From positions 25,094,150 through 25,158,149 of the forward strand of contig CM057233.1 of NCBI GenBank assembly GCA_029891385.1: a stretch of DNA of 64,000 nucleotides. Reading direction: 5' to 3'. Of the stretch, positions 1 to 17,540 are shown in pieces (within the stretch, counting starts at the first letter, position 1; each line of letters opens with the position of its first letter). Both the position numbers and the translations under genes were made by a program. The stretch is from Erythroxylum novogranatense (Eukaryota > Streptophyta > Magnoliopsida > Malpighiales > Erythroxylaceae). Below the pieces are notes generated by a model. It did no database searches. It saw only the letters and a list, made by a program, of their open reading frames with translations, and was not told where the DNA came from.

Positions 1-862
1 GGGTTTTCTAGTTCGATTAAAAGCAACTAGGTGGGTTTTTTTTGTTAGTTAGGACCTCATGACTGAAAACTGGATTAGTGACCAATTGTATTGTCAAATC
101 TACCAATTTGGTCCTATTTTCTTAACAAATAAAAAACTAAATATGTGTTATTACTTTTAACTGTCTTTCTCCTTTGAATTCTTATTCAATAAAGGTTTCT
201 GATGGTTGATCTTCCAAGCGTCAATCCAAGTTAGTTTTTGTTGGGTCTACAGCTTTTTATTGCAAAATAATGTTCTTCATAACTTCTGCATATAACACAT
301 CAATCTAAACCCTAATTGTTTATGGAACTCGGATATTTTTCTCTTGTTCATAAATCAGAAAATTAAGTGCCTGACCTGTTGCCATATCTTCCAAAGTCTT
401 CAATTGTTTTTCAGAGCCAGCCAGACGTTTCACGACATTTGTCTTAATCAGTGCCCTTGTTAGGACTCAATTTTAGAACTTTCTGCGTGAACGGATGCCT
501 TTCTAGTTTGAGATTATCAAAATGATAATGACATTCTTTCTTTAATATTGTATCACAAAGCTGCGTAAGTTGATGCTGTTAGTGTTAAAAGACACATTTA
601 AGGGGACAGAATTGGAAAACGTGGCAAGATGCCGGTACCTAAAATTTGTAAATTTTAAATATGAAATTCGGCAGGTTACGGTTTGATATCTTTTCTATAG
701 ATGGCGTACAACCTCAATGAATACCAAATGTGAAATTACTCATTTATTGGATAGCTACACACCTAACTTGGGATGACAGAAGATATTTTTGTATTTTTTG
801 TTTAAGTAATATTTGCAATATGATGTGGTATTGTTTTTATTCCATCTTCTTTTTGGTAACAG
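1..862 (+). other. Probable intron and upstream sequence of an unidentified gene
   Basis: This is AT-rich sequence without a coding frame that I recognise. It leads into a plausible 3' splice site at 861-862 (gtaacag), so I read it as intron and possibly unrecognised exons of the gene whose last exon follows. I see no repeat family in it. Confidence 0.3.
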
Positions 863-1011
863 GAAGCATCAACGCATGCAAAGCTGCAGCTTTGAAATGT
901 GAACAAATGAAATTTGAGCAGTACAAGCTCATAGTTGGAGAGCGTCTATCTGCTGATGTTACTCAACACATACAAAACTGTATTGAGAAAATTAAAATAC
1001 TAGAGCATTAA
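863..1011 (+). CDS. Probable last coding exon of an unidentified plant gene
   Basis: About 49 codons are open from the acceptor at 861-862 to a TAA at 1009-1011. The composition is noticeably less AT-rich and more codon-like than the flanks. The peptide is hydrophilic and looks helical, with alternating charged and hydrophobic residues (CEQMKFEQYKLIVGERL, then HIQNCIEKIKILEH at the C-terminus), as in a coiled coil or helical adaptor tail. The open frame continues upstream through the T-rich intron by chance, so an ATG at 730 is not a convincing start. A second possible acceptor (ctgcag, near 884-889) would shorten the exon. I do not recognise the family. The gene would run toward the convergent ARFB1 gene, with about 8 kb of inserted retroelements between them. 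Confidence 0.4.
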
Positions 1012-1430
1012 GTGTCGTACTGGGGTAACCTTCTTTCTTTCATACTTAGGGTTGGCAAATAGACCTTTAGATCTGACTCTGCATAGAGCAAACCATGATA
1101 TATATTTGATTCTAATTGTATGTTCTCTCTCTATGTTTAGGGCATGGGAATATATCGTGAAATTAAACCTCTGGAATTTTTTATTTCACAGGACATTGGT
1201 TAGTGCCAAACAAGGGCATGGTTTGAGCAGGGACGGAAAAGCAGGCATGGATGCTAAACTTTGACAGTTCCATAATAATTGTTAAAAAGGAGAATTCCAG
1301 AACACATATTTGTTGTGAGTGCACTACCTGATGAACTGGTCTGGATAATGACCCTATGTTGGTCCATTTTGAGGCGCATTAGAAAACTTCCATGCGGCGG
1401 CCTCCGGCATTGCTGCCAGGTGTAGAACGT
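1012..1430 (+). other. Presumed 3' UTR or intergenic stretch
   Basis: Non-coding sequence downstream of the last exon. It includes a small GC-richer patch (about 1370-1425) that is unlike its surroundings. It may be 3' UTR, or the distal part of the LINE that follows. No domain was recognised. Confidence 0.25.
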
Positions 1431-3297
1431 ATTTATTTGTAAATCATTTGATTAATTTTGAGGAGTGGTAGTAAAAGTTGTTTTAATGGGAAGCCCATTT
1501 GGCTTTCCCTGCTTGGTGCTATCAATGATCATGTTTAGTGTTTCTCTCCAATCAAAAGTGTAGCAAGGAACGGGTAATAGGTGCAGAATTTTGTTTCAAA
1601 TTGCTTGTGTGTAACGACAACAAAAATGTAGATGATTCCTACTCTCTTTAGCTTGTTTACATAGGACACAAATGGGATTATATACCCCAAATCATCTATC
1701 TTACGCTCTAAGCCTATTTTTGATTACCAACCAAAAGAAAACTGAGGCTTTTAGGTTTAAAGACTGTTTCCATAGAATTTCATACCAAGACACTTCTTCA
1801 GCATTTCTTGCAATTATCTTACAGGAGCTATTGGTGAAAGTACCTCTTGGGTTGGGAACCCAAATGATGTTATCCTCTTTATGGGGCTCAGAGATTTGTG
1901 GTAAGTAGTTTGCAACTAAGGAGAACCTCTAAAACTGCCAAACCAATCTCCATTATTGATCAGTGTAGAGACTCTAGCATTGCTTGAAATTTTGTTTTTG
2001 AGTTATGTTATGTTTGCTCTTTGGAAAAGTGGATTGTATATAGTCTAATTATCGAACCAGAACCAAATATTTGCTCCATCTCCTAACAGATGCTTAATAG
2101 GGGGATAAACCATACCTCTTTAAGTTGAGTAGATAATTGAAAATCCAAGAAAATTCACAAGAGTTTTCTACCTACCAGAAATTCTGATCTTTGAGATGAT
2201 ACTCATTCACACACTTGATCCATAATGCTTTTTTATCAGTAGAGAGTCTCCTCATTCTCTTGCATAAGAGTACCTTTTGCATTTGTGAAACTGGAATAAT
2301 GCCTAACTCTCCTTGCTTCTTTTGTATAGTCAAATCACTCCATTTAACTTTAGCCTTCTTGCAATTTTCTGCTTTCCCGGAGCACATGAATGCTTTTAGA
2401 ATCTTGTCAATTTCTTTGTCAACTCTCTTAGGCAGAACAACATGTGCAAACCAGTGGATATGCAAGTTGTTTAAGACTGAACTAAGGAGTGTAAGTTTAG
2501 TTGCAGTGAAGAGGAATCTATCTTGCCATGCATTGATCCTATTTTTGATCTTCTCAATCAGAGGAAAGAATTCTAAAAACTTGAGGAAAGAATTCTAAAA
2601 ACTTGGGTTTGGTTGTTGTAACTGGAACTCCCATATATTTGAATGGAGGGGAATGCAATGCAAATCCTACATTGCTGCAAATTTCCTCTTGAATGGTTGT
2701 CTGTACTACTAAAAAGCATTAGGTCATCAGCATAAATCAAGTGAGATAATTTAATGTCTCTACACGTATTGTGATATAGAAATCTACCATTGCATTCAAT
2801 GAGATTGGATATTATTCTAGAAATCCCTTCCATAGTTAAAGTGAAAAGGTAAAGGAAAGGGGATCCCCTTGTCTTATCCCTCTATCATTTCTGAAGGGTA
2901 TAGATGGAATATCGTTAATCGAGACAATGAAAGAGGTAGTTTGAATGCATTCCAATATCCAATTCCTGAATTTAAATAGTAGACATATTGCTTGCAAGCA
3001 ATCCTGTAAGTATCTCCAGCTGATTATGTTTTAAGCTTTGAAAAAATCTATTTTTATCAAGCAGCTTTTAATATTCTTACCTATTTTGTACTCCCCTAAT
3101 CGCTCCTATAGAATGAGTATGGTATCTCCAATATTTCTCTCAGGTAAGAAGGCCCCTTGAGCAGTATTTATAACTTCTTTCAGAGCTAATTGAAGTCTTA
3201 TAGCAAACAACTTAGCAATAACTTTATACGTTGTTGTGCAACAAGAAATGGTTATGAACTCTGTTAAGGAAGAGGGCTTTTGCTTTTTTGGGTATAA
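1430..3297 (-). pseudogene. LINE (non-LTR retrotransposon) reverse transcriptase remnant
   Basis: Read on the minus strand from 3297 downward this is a plant L1-type RT. An N-terminal RT block carries SCCTTTYKVIAK and AQGAFLPERNIGD (about 3110-3240). The catalytic YADD box is at about 2718-2735 (SHLIYADDLMLFSS). The region after the palm contains FKYMGVPV and NAWQDRF. The thumb block (LPKRVDKEIDKIL, LGI) is at 2280-2450. A zinc-finger zf-RVT region, with spaced cysteines and HLHFCC, lies at about 1590-1880. Several stops and shifts interrupt it, and a 22-bp tandem duplication (2561-2604) breaks the frame between palm and thumb. The 5' part, including the endonuclease, is missing where the copia LTR begins at 3298, which suggests the copia element landed in or beside it. 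RT is needed to copy RNA into DNA at the insertion site, but this copy cannot be functional. Confidence 0.85.
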
Positions 3298-5081
3298 TGT
3301 AAGGTTTCGATCATGCATCTCATACATAAAATATATCAAATATACACAGCGAAAAATAAAACGGAACTTCAAAAACTAGATCTACTCATACATATAGATA
3401 TAAAAAACAAAAAAATGAAAAGTAAGATGTTTACATGCCTTTCTGACGATGTCTTTCGTTCTTTAATCTTCTCCGTGTTGGTTTGTCGTAAATCACAACT
3501 ATCAATGTAGACCGTCTCTAATGAAAGTTTACACGAAGATAAAAGGATGAAACCTCACTAGGAGATGACTAGAGTTCTTTCTTTGTATTAGCAAAGACAA
3601 GAACTCTTGTGAGAGCTAGAGAGAAAAGTGTGTGTGTAAGAAAGAACTTTTCTTTTTACCTTGTGTCTTACACAAGATGGACAAAAATCATCTTTACTTT
3701 TTGCACCATTTGGGCTTCCATAACCCCCATCACTAATGGAGAGTTATGGGAAGTTAATGGTCATGAATAGCATGCATTAATGGAAGTTAATAGTCATGAA
3801 TAACATGCATTAATAGAAGTTATGAGAAGTTAAAGGTCATGAATAGCATACATTAATGGAAGTTATGGGAAGTTAATGACCATGAATAGCATGCATTAAT
3901 GGAAGTTTGGGAAGTTAATGGTCAAATTGGAAGCCAATAATACTTGTTTCTAATCCAGTCCATGCAACGTTTTCTACCACGATCACATCGCGATACAATC
4001 CCGAAACACTCTCACATATCTTGAATCACCATTTAAGACTATTTTACTCATCCTTCAGATCTCCTATGTGTGTGATCCATTATGTTTCCAATTATATTGG
4101 CCAATTGAATTAACACTTAATTCAAGTAAGTTAATAGCAGTATCTAGCAACACGATATAACCCTCGATTTACTAGAAAGTCAGTGGTTTGACTACGAACC
4201 CTTCCATACACAATGTTGCCATGCAATTCATCATTTCACCATCTATACTGCACTTGGTTCAGAGTATGGTCAAATTATCAAGTGTTACTAGGCTGACTAT
4301 GTCACATCTAGTCCAAGTGATATTAAATTTTGTCATGAAGATCTCATTACTCTATGTATCATTGAAGACTCTCTTCATGACACATATTTGCTATAGCCAG
4401 AGAGTCTAGAGTAATGACCCCAACAAGAGGCTATGGGTATCATCCCCTTCTATCAGAAGTGGTGAATCTTTTATTGACTACTCAATTACCTCCGAATACC
4501 TCAAGTTGTACCCAATCACCATCCTATGAGTAACGCCTGAAAGGCATCGATGAATGGAGTCAAAACACATGATTAGTATTTGAGATATCCTTGAGCACCT
4601 CAAGTCAAAGGATACTTGCACCATTGCTATGATGAGACTTTCATTAACACTGAAATATAATATCCATATGATTGTCTCATAATAGGTCAATCCAATGTAC
4701 TTATTATCCTTAATAAGCATACACATGTTAACTTTAAACAACTTATGTCTACAATTTATGAGATCTACTGCTTGATCCAATTAAGGAGTATAACATGTGC
4801 TAATATATCCAGATTAATGATATCCCATCTCATTAATCATATGAATGGGGAATGTTTAGATACTATCATAATTACATATGATAGGAATTTTATTATCATG
4901 ATCTTATCATGATTTCCTCCATACTATGTTTTGTATCAAGGACTTCATTAAATCAATTTAAGATCAACATCAAATCCATAAATGTATGAACATTGAAATA
5001 ATGAAAAATGCCTTTATTAATCATAAAATGATTTGTGCAATAAGTGTTAAAGGTGATTGCCTTTAGAGATTTTCTCTAACA
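3298..5081 (-). mobile_element. Ty1-copia 3' LTR
   Basis: Read on the minus strand the LTR begins TGTTAGAG at 5081 and ends in a CA dinucleotide at 3299-3298, about 1.78 kb. Just outside its 5' end is a purine-rich tract (aagtgggag, rc of about 5082-5095) typical of the copia polypurine tract. Beyond that is the end of the copia RNase H. Its sequence matches the plus-strand LTR at 41113-41686 plus 50593-51563 along the whole length, including the ends, so both belong to one family. It carries an expanded minisatellite at about 3740-3930. The strand follows from the LTR polarity and the RNase H frame. Confidence 0.85.
3740..3930 (-). repeat. Minisatellite inside the copia LTR
   Basis: Four to five imperfect copies, about 36-48 bp each, share the words gaagttaatggtcatgaata and gcatgcattaat. 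The matching part of the other copia LTR (about 51020-51140) has only about three copies, so the array has changed in number since the two elements diverged. Confidence 0.75.
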
Positions 5082-5350
5082 AACTCCCACTTGCACTAAA
5101 ACCAATCGCCTTGATATCTAATGCCATAGGCGTGTACTTGTGACACAAAACTTTTTTGGAAAATAAGTGTAGTCAACAGATCAACTATATTTTGATCGGT
5201 GAGAACTCTCTCTATCTTGACATCATTTCTACCAATGATTGCTCTAATCAAATGGTAGCTCCTAAGTACATGTTTGGACTTCTGATGAAACCTTAGTTCC
5301 TTTGTCTGCTCTATATCCCCATTATTGTCCCAATACAACTACAAGTGATG
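5082..5350 (-). pseudogene. Ty1-copia RNase H C-terminal remnant
   Basis: The minus-strand frame from about 5350 to 5082 reads the end of a copia polyprotein: LYWDNNGD (an altered form of the family's YCDN box), then SKHVLRSYHLIR and DQNIVDLLTTLI before the LTR. In copia polyproteins these are the last RNase H motifs. Everything upstream (gag, protease, integrase, RT) is absent: at about 5350 the sequence switches to an unrelated LTR. This is therefore a 3' stub of a copia element. Confidence 0.85.
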
Positions 5351-5996
5351 CTCAGAACCACACCAACCTCCCGAAAACTCAATTTTTTTGACATTTTTCA
5401 TCTACATACTTCCCATTTTTTCACAAATAGCTCATCTTAACCCTAAATCATCATTCCTTCTTCATTTCTAAACTCATTCTAACCCAAAATCATTCACAAA
5501 CACAACATAATCATTAACCCTAGAACCAAACATATGCTTTTACCCATTCTACAACTTCACAAACATAATCCTCTCTTAACTAACATCAAAACATGTTTCA
5601 TTCATCTAATCAAGAAGAATGATGCTTATACTTACTTGTTGAGCTCCAAGATTCGTCAAATTCTTCAAGATCTCCAAAAAACCTAGTTTTCCTTTTCTTC
5701 TCTTCTTCTTCCATGACTTCTTCCATTTCAAACAAGACAACCATTTCTTCTTCTTTTTATACTCTTTAGTATTCTAAAAAGTCCATTTTGCCCTTCAATT
5801 AAACCTTATAGTCTTATATGCTTAAGTGACTTGCCTAAAATGCCCTTATGCATTCTTATCACTTTTAATACAACCAAACCATATAATAAATTCTACTAAT
5901 ATTTACATAACAAGTAGCTCCAAAACTTTATCCATCAAACCTCATAATTTATTTAAATCATGCTTTATTTAACAAGAAAAAATTCGGGGGCCAACA
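5350..5996 (-). mobile_element. Truncated Gypsy-like LTR
   Basis: On the minus strand the piece starts TGTTGGCCCCCGAA at 5996. It continues with a TATA-like word (gagtataaaaag) and a purine-rich leader full of gaagaagaa, the usual look of a U3/R transition in Tekay/Del-type LTRs. The start resembles that of the giant LTRs at 41687 and 46409 (TGTTGGACCCCGA). It loses homology at about 5350 where the copia stub begins, so its 3' part is missing. No internal region lies beside it. Confidence 0.5.
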
Positions 5997-6230
5997 TTGT
6001 TATTGTTGCAAGGTGTTATTAGTTGCTATTATGATCATTTGACCTTAATATTTTCTAGAGTATATGAACTTATGAACTGACTCAAGTGGTATATGTATGA
6101 AGATAAAATTTTGGTAATAAAAATATGTTTTTAAATTTTACATATTTAAAGATTATCAATTCATTATAACCCTTCTTTTTACTTTTTCTTGAGTTTAGAA
6201 AAGAACAAGCCATGTTAAAGGTTAACAATT

Positions 6231-8350
6231 ATGTTTTTTTTGGGTAAATAGTAGCAATTTCATTATTCTAAAGCAAGAACTTCAACAATAAAAGGAGGGC
6301 ATATTTCGAAGCAGTGTCTAAGGCTAGAAGTGAATAATGCGCCTGTAGCTAAGACATGAACAACAGAATTGCCTGACCTGAAACCAAAAATACATTTAGC
6401 TATTCTAATCTCATTCAATAGAGATTTACAATCACAAACTAACAAATCAAAAGATGAAGAGTCTTCATAAGAGCCATCATTAATTGCTTGAACCACAATC
6501 TTCGCATCCGATTCAATAATAACTATATCCCAATTCTGAAGCTTGACCCAACTAAGGACTTCTCTGATAGTTGTTGCCTCTGCACTTTTAGCACTCAATC
6601 TGCTTGGAAACTTCCACGATTTTACAGCTATAAAACTTGAATTAGAATCACGTACAACAGCTGCAGCAGCCATGAAATTGGAGTTGCTTTCGATGGCGGC
6701 TTCAACATTAACCTTCAGTCAACCCACATCCGGAGGTTGCCAACTTACCGTTCTTGTTGGTGGTGTTGCCGAAACAGTACCAAAAGCATGAGCAAGCCGC
6801 TACTCCTCCAAGGTTCTTTGCGTGAAACAAACAATGGCATTGGTTGATCTCCACTTATTATTCCACACAACTCCATTTCTACTATGCCAGATTGCCTAAA
6901 TTATCATCAAAATTGTATATTGTCGGTCCTTCATTGCAGGTAGAAAGAATGACGCAAGCCAATCGAGCAAAGAATTGAACTTGGATACTGCCAGTTCTAA
7001 AGAACTCTCGACTAGACCTGCTTCGTGAGTGGGTAGTCGAGGAACACATGCTGTAATGTCTCCTCTTCCTGATTACAAATCAGGCAACACACATTAACAT
7101 CAACTCTTCAACTTCGTAACACCGATAAGCACGGTAATACACCATTTAGAGCACGCCAAACATAGTTGATTACCTTTGGCGGAACCACACAACTCCATAT
7201 TTGCCTCTATACCTGTTGATAACCTGGCAAAGTTGTATCTGTAAGGGGACACAAGAGTTTATAAGCGCTCTTCACTATGTAACGACCTTTATTCTCAAAT
7301 TTTCAACACCAATCATCTCTCGTCGGTCATCTATCCAATGGTATTGCCAAAATCCGTTCACAATCATGGCTAGAGAAAAGTGAGCGAATTAAATCAAGAT
7401 TCCATTAAGCATCTTCCATCAAATCCACAACTAAGAAAACATTTGAATCAGGAGGCCTTGAAGAAACAATAAAAGAATTCTCCATATCATTAAGCCACGG
7501 TGAGTCCCATATTAGAATTTGAGAACCATCTCCAACCTTCTAATGCATACCTCGTTGTAACAAAGAACAGGTTTCTTAAATACTTCGTCATAAATAACTC
7601 ATATTGCTTCCTAAATCTGCTTATAAGAAAGATGAACCCGGAAAATAACGAGTTTGAAGAACACGAGATACTAGCGAATCAGGTTGAGTCATCAACTTCC
7701 AACCCTACTTTCCCAAAAGCGCAAGATTGAACTCATAGATCTTTTTAAAACCAAGGCTACCGAAAATCTTATTCTTCGCCAATCTCTTCCAAGACATCCA
7801 AGGAATTCCTTTCTCATGATTAACACCTTTTTCCCACCAAAACGGAGTCATGATACGTTCCAATTCAGCACATAAAGTTTTAGGTAGAAGAAACAAACTC
7901 ATCACATAAGTGGGTATCGCTTGTAACACAGGTTTCAATAATACAACTTTACCCACCTCTGAATTTCCACACTCTGTCTTTTATAAAACCAAATATCTCA
8001 TTCTTATTTTTCCCTATGTGAGAATCCGAAACAACAAGGATGACACAAATAGACTCCCTCATCAAATTTGGGATATTTGCACTAAACATTATGGAAGATT
8101 TCGCAAAATTAATAAGTTGTCATAATGCTCTCTCATAAGTCTATAGACATCTTTGAACTTCACTAGCTTCTTGTGCATTAGTCTGGAAGAAAATAAGGCT
8201 ATCGTTTGCAAAGAACAAATGAGATAAGACAGGACCTCCATTCGAAACTTTACATCCCTAACAATTACGTTGGTTTCAATAGTCCCTTCCAGTAATCACC
8301 TTGTTTGAAACTAGCATAACAAACTTGTTTGTCCAAATCTCTATAGGAAT
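6231..8350 (-). pseudogene. LINE remnant: RT, zf-RVT and terminal RNase H
   Basis: Read from 8350 downward, an RT palm has FAND in place of the catalytic FADD (about 8200-8230), with ERALWQLINFAKSS after it. The next block (VLLKPVLQAIPTYVMSLFLL, FWWEKG, IPWMSWKRLAKNK, FNLALLGK) is at 7705-7956. A Trp-rich zf-RVT domain (VVPPKVINYVWRALNGVLPC, CLICNQEEETLQHVF) lies at about 7050-7230. The last 136 codons (6673-6263) are a type RVT_3 RNase H with VESD-like IIESDAKIVVQA. After the stop at 6263 comes a short A-run on the minus strand (about 6231-6245), probably the 3' tail. Stops and shifts are frequent upstream of the RNase H, which itself remains open. The 5' end is truncated. It belongs to a different LINE lineage from the copy at 1430-3297. 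Confidence 0.85.
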
Positions 8351-9220
8351 ATGGTGCAACTCCCGGCGGTTCCAAATTGAGCCTGCGTAAAACTTCTATA
8401 AATTGCTATCTGTCTTTTATCTTTTTCATTTATCTGTTATTTCATTTACGTTCCCGTCCCCAAATTTTATCAAGTACGAAATGGGCAGACACTGTTTGAT
8501 AGAAAGGCGTTTATCAAGTGTTCGATAGATTGACATTGAGAGTATAAATTGAGAACTTCCTTACAACAGCAATAAGCTCAAAATAACCCCAATAACAGTA
8601 AGTACATGACGAGATGTTTCTACGGTATGAGATGGTCATTTTATGGCTGTATTCAATTAGGTTTCACCAGCTTTCATTAGTTCCATTCAGTCAATCAGTG
8701 ATTATATGCTTAATCATCTCTCAATTACAACTAACTCTGAAAAAACCAGTCAATTCCGAACTTCCAATCCCGTCGGGGCAATCATATTACAGCATTGGCG
8801 TCGGAGGATTATGGGCCTAAACAAGAAGCAACTCTTTCATTGCCTTACAGAATCCAAACATGAAACTGATCCCCAACATATTACCCACATCAGTAAAACA
8901 CCTTTTCAAAGGCTTCTGCACTTACCATGTATACCAATTAATCATACATAAAATGTACCATGGGCACCCAGTATGTCATAAAATTTTAGGATGTTCGCAT
9001 CAGAATATACAATCGATTATCCACGTAAGATCAAAGGTATATAAGCGCCGCCCAAATTCCATAATTTTCCAACTACCCAAAAAGGTATTCTGAATGGAAG
9101 GCATGGCCAACTCTCCACACTTGTCAGAGAAACCTCAAGCCTTCAGGAAAATCAGAAGATGATATAACAGTCAACATTATTGATGTCCATGAATAGACAG
9201 GACAAGGGCTCCTTGGAACT
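8351..9220 (-). other. ARFB1 3' UTR and downstream sequence
   Basis: No recognisable domain. This stretch lies just after the ARFB1 stop codon (9221-9223) and ends where the LINE begins. The part near the gene is plausibly 3' UTR, but I see no clear polyadenylation signal that I would commit to. Confidence 0.35.
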
Positions 9221-15172
<5,952 letters not shown>

Positions 15173-15410
15173 TTGATGGCTCTTCTTTAGTTCTCGAAGA
15201 TTGATGTTTGATTGTCTTCGGCTGAATAGGTTTGGGCAGTGCCAAATCTGTTTGATGTAGTGAATAATTAATTTTTCGTGGATGGGTATGGGTTTGGGAT
15301 TCTACGAAGAGAGCATAAAGGGTTTGAAATTTAGGCGTTGTTTGGTCGAAGGGTTAGGGATAGAGAAGAGCAGAATGTAACTAACTTCTATTATGTTTTA
15401 TAATAAAATA
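15173..15410 (-). promoter_or_regulatory. Probable 5' UTR and core promoter of ARFB1
   Basis: Upstream of the ATG the minus strand is a leader without further in-frame coding, then a TATA-like TATAAAAC at 15402-15395. That would place transcription start near 15365 and give a leader of roughly 190 nt. The TATA lies inside an inverted-repeat-rich stretch (15385-15470), so the assignment is uncertain. Confidence 0.35.
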
Positions 15411-15556
15411 TAACATAATAGAATAAAATGGAATTAAGATTTTATGTTACGTTTTATTCTATTCTAAATAATGAGTCGAGTCGGGCTAATCCCAGCTCGT
15501 GTGACATGTGGCCTAGCTTGGGATTCTACAAAGAGAGACTAAAGGGTTTGAAATTT
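15294..15556. repeat. Direct repeat of ARFB1 leader sequence
   Basis: A segment of about 42 bp at 15294-15336 (ttgggattctacgaagagag through gggtttgaaatttag) recurs at about 15520-15556 with a few changes, some 225 bp farther upstream. The second copy is where the hAT MITE inserted. Confidence 0.75.
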
Positions 15557-15801
15557 AAGGATGTCAATGGATCGAGCCGGGTTAATCCCAACTCATGTGC
15601 CCTGAGGCTCGGTAGGCCGGGATAGATTAGCTAGTGACCTAACACAGTCACGAGTGGGCCGGTTAAACCCAAACCTTCATTTATATATTTTTATGAAAGA
15701 GTTAAAAATAACGTCGTTTTTTAAAGAATAATCGATCCTACTCGTGGCCGGTTCAAATCGGATCAAAATAGGGCCGAATTGAGCCAATTTTACCATCCCT
15801 A
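15556..15801. mobile_element. hAT-type MITE with exact 8-bp target duplication
   Basis: A 246-bp element is bounded by related inverted ends: TAAGGATGTCAATGG on the left and, as reverse complement of the right end, TAGGGATGGTAAAAT. It is flanked by TTGAAATT at 15548-15555 and again at 15802-15809. An 8-bp duplication and short TIRs are the hAT signature. The interior is GC-richer than the flanks (gagccgggttaatccc, ggccggttaaaccc) and non-coding. It is related to the element at 18183-18436. Confidence 0.8.
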
Positions 15802-15809
15802 TTGAAATT

Positions 15810-16680
15810 CAACAATACCAATAAGTAATTAATTGTACAGGTTCACATTTCGGGAATAATAGTCATTGTTCTTATAAATGTTTTAAAATTCGAATGAGAC
15901 GTCGAATAAGTTAAAGAAAAAGTTGAAGGTTTAAAATTTTAATCAATATTAAATTACTATAAAATTAATATATAATAAATAAGAAGTAAAATTTTAAGAA
16001 TAAGTAAAATTATAATATAAAATAAAATGTATACTAATAATGCCTATTAATATATAATAAACTAAAATAAATCTAATACTTTAAATTACGTTTGAATTTA
16101 ACGTAAATTTTAAAATAATAATAAATAATTATATTTTATATTATTGTTTATTTAAAGACTCGTAAAAGTTGAAGTATATTTAAAAATAGTAGAAAGGACT
16201 ATAACTTTATTTTAACTTCTTTTTAATATTCTTTAAACATACTACTTTATAGTTAAAATATTATTAGTAACATATTCTTAAATTATCTTAAGCAAAATAA
16301 CTTATATATACTAATTAATAATTCAATTTATTAAATTAATTTATGATAAAAATAATAATTAATTCTTAAAATAATAATTTTAACTTTTAATTAAAATATA
16401 AACATATGAATAAAGAACCTAAATTTTGACAAATATAATTTATTAGTGAAAATAAATAAATTTAATACTTTTAAGAATAAAATAGTAATTCTTTTTTAAA
16501 ATTATAATTAACAATAAAATTTTAATTAAAATATAAAATATAAGTAAATAATTTAAATTTTAAAAATTTAATTTATCAAATAAATTATATAAAAGAATTG
16601 AAAAGAAAAAAATCTATTAAAAACTCATTAAGAGAAGTATTAAAAATCTCAAATTCCTATGCGTTCTCTCAAAATTAAAT
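15810..16680. other. AT-rich intergenic stretch
   Basis: Very AT-rich and without recognised domains, element ends or RNA genes. It is composed largely of short words such as aataataatt and ttaaaatata. Confidence 0.4.
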
Positions 16681-16688
16681 ACTTAGGG

Positions 16689-16938
16689 CCCCTCATGGGG
16701 TAGCCTAGCGGTAGAAAGGGGGAGAGGATTATGTGAAGGTTGTGGGTTCGAGTCTTGGGAGGAGCAACCTTTATTTAAGGTGATGTAATCCCCCTAGTGG
16801 TGGCCAATTTTTTGGAGCAGGTACCTCTGATACTATCTAGGATCAGACTTGGATTTACCTATCTATAAGTCTGAGTGGGTAATTCATAGGTCCTAGGTTA
16901 GTCAGGTGAAGCCCAAAACCTGAGTTATAAAAAAAAAA
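16689..16938 (+). mobile_element. tRNA-derived SINE
   Basis: This 250-bp element starts with a tRNA-like head holding pol III box A (tagcctagcggtag, about 16701-16714) and box B (gggttcgagtc, about 16744-16754), roughly 30 bp apart as in a tRNA promoter. The body is non-coding and it ends in an A-run (16929-16938). It is flanked by acttaggg (16681-16688) and acttagggg (16939-16947), the target-site duplication. SINEs are copied in trans by LINE machinery, and LINE relics are abundant here. No cloverleaf of a functional tRNA can be drawn. Confidence 0.85.
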
Positions 16939-16947
16939 ACTTAGGGG

Positions 16948-17540
16948 TTGGTTTTGTAGTTTGCATAGAGGAAGCATTTGCTATCCCACACACTTTTTGA
17001 GTCTTTTATAAATTCTTAACATACTTTATTAGTGATTTTCTTCAAGAAATCCATCCGGTTTTTTAATAAATCGGCCAATTTTCACTCGTACATATAACAA
17101 ACACAAATTAGACTAAAAATGGGGTCAATTCTTGCTAGTTTTGGTCAAACCAATCAGTCTGATTTAGTTTTACAATCATTGTCATTTATTTCACTTGTTT
17201 TTTTTAACTCTTACATGCAATGCTTTTCTTCTTCACTTTTCCTTTTCTATTCTAATTAAAATGTATTTTATGAGATACAAAAGATTTTTAATTTTATTGT
17301 CAAAATTTAATATAATTACCTACATATTGAAAAGGTAAAAATATGCCCACTTATGTCTAAGGATCAATAAATTCATTTGATTAGATTAATATTAATATAA
17401 GCCTCATCTAATCCCTTTTTTATTATCATTGATAAGTTATATACTTGACCTTTTATATATTTAATATTTTATTTAACTTACTCTATTTGCAAGTTTTAAT
17501 TTCATGTGTTATAATTTGTTTTGGTTATTAAAACAATATT
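16948..17540. other. Intergenic stretch without recognised features
   Basis: No coding domain, element end or RNA gene recognised. Confidence 0.3.

Noticed and set aside
1052..1264. 70-residue open frame after the first exon
   Set aside because: It lies in AT-rich presumed UTR or intron with no coding signal beyond the absence of stops.
3740..3930. Regularly spaced repeats resembling a CRISPR array
   Set aside because: Spacers are not unique, units are imperfect and the array lies in a plant LTR; it is a minisatellite.
6543..6791. 82-residue plus-strand open frame
   Set aside because: It is the antisense shadow of the LINE RNase H on the minus strand.
15385..15470. Inverted-repeat-rich stretch upstream of ARFB1, possibly a further MITE
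   Set aside because: Short stems such as tagaataaaa/ttttattcta are easily made by AT-rich sequence, and no clear target duplication was found.
16689..16780. tRNA-like promoter boxes that could mark a tRNA gene
   Set aside because: Box A and box B are present but no cloverleaf can be drawn. The element has a long tail, an A-run and a target duplication, so it is a SINE.
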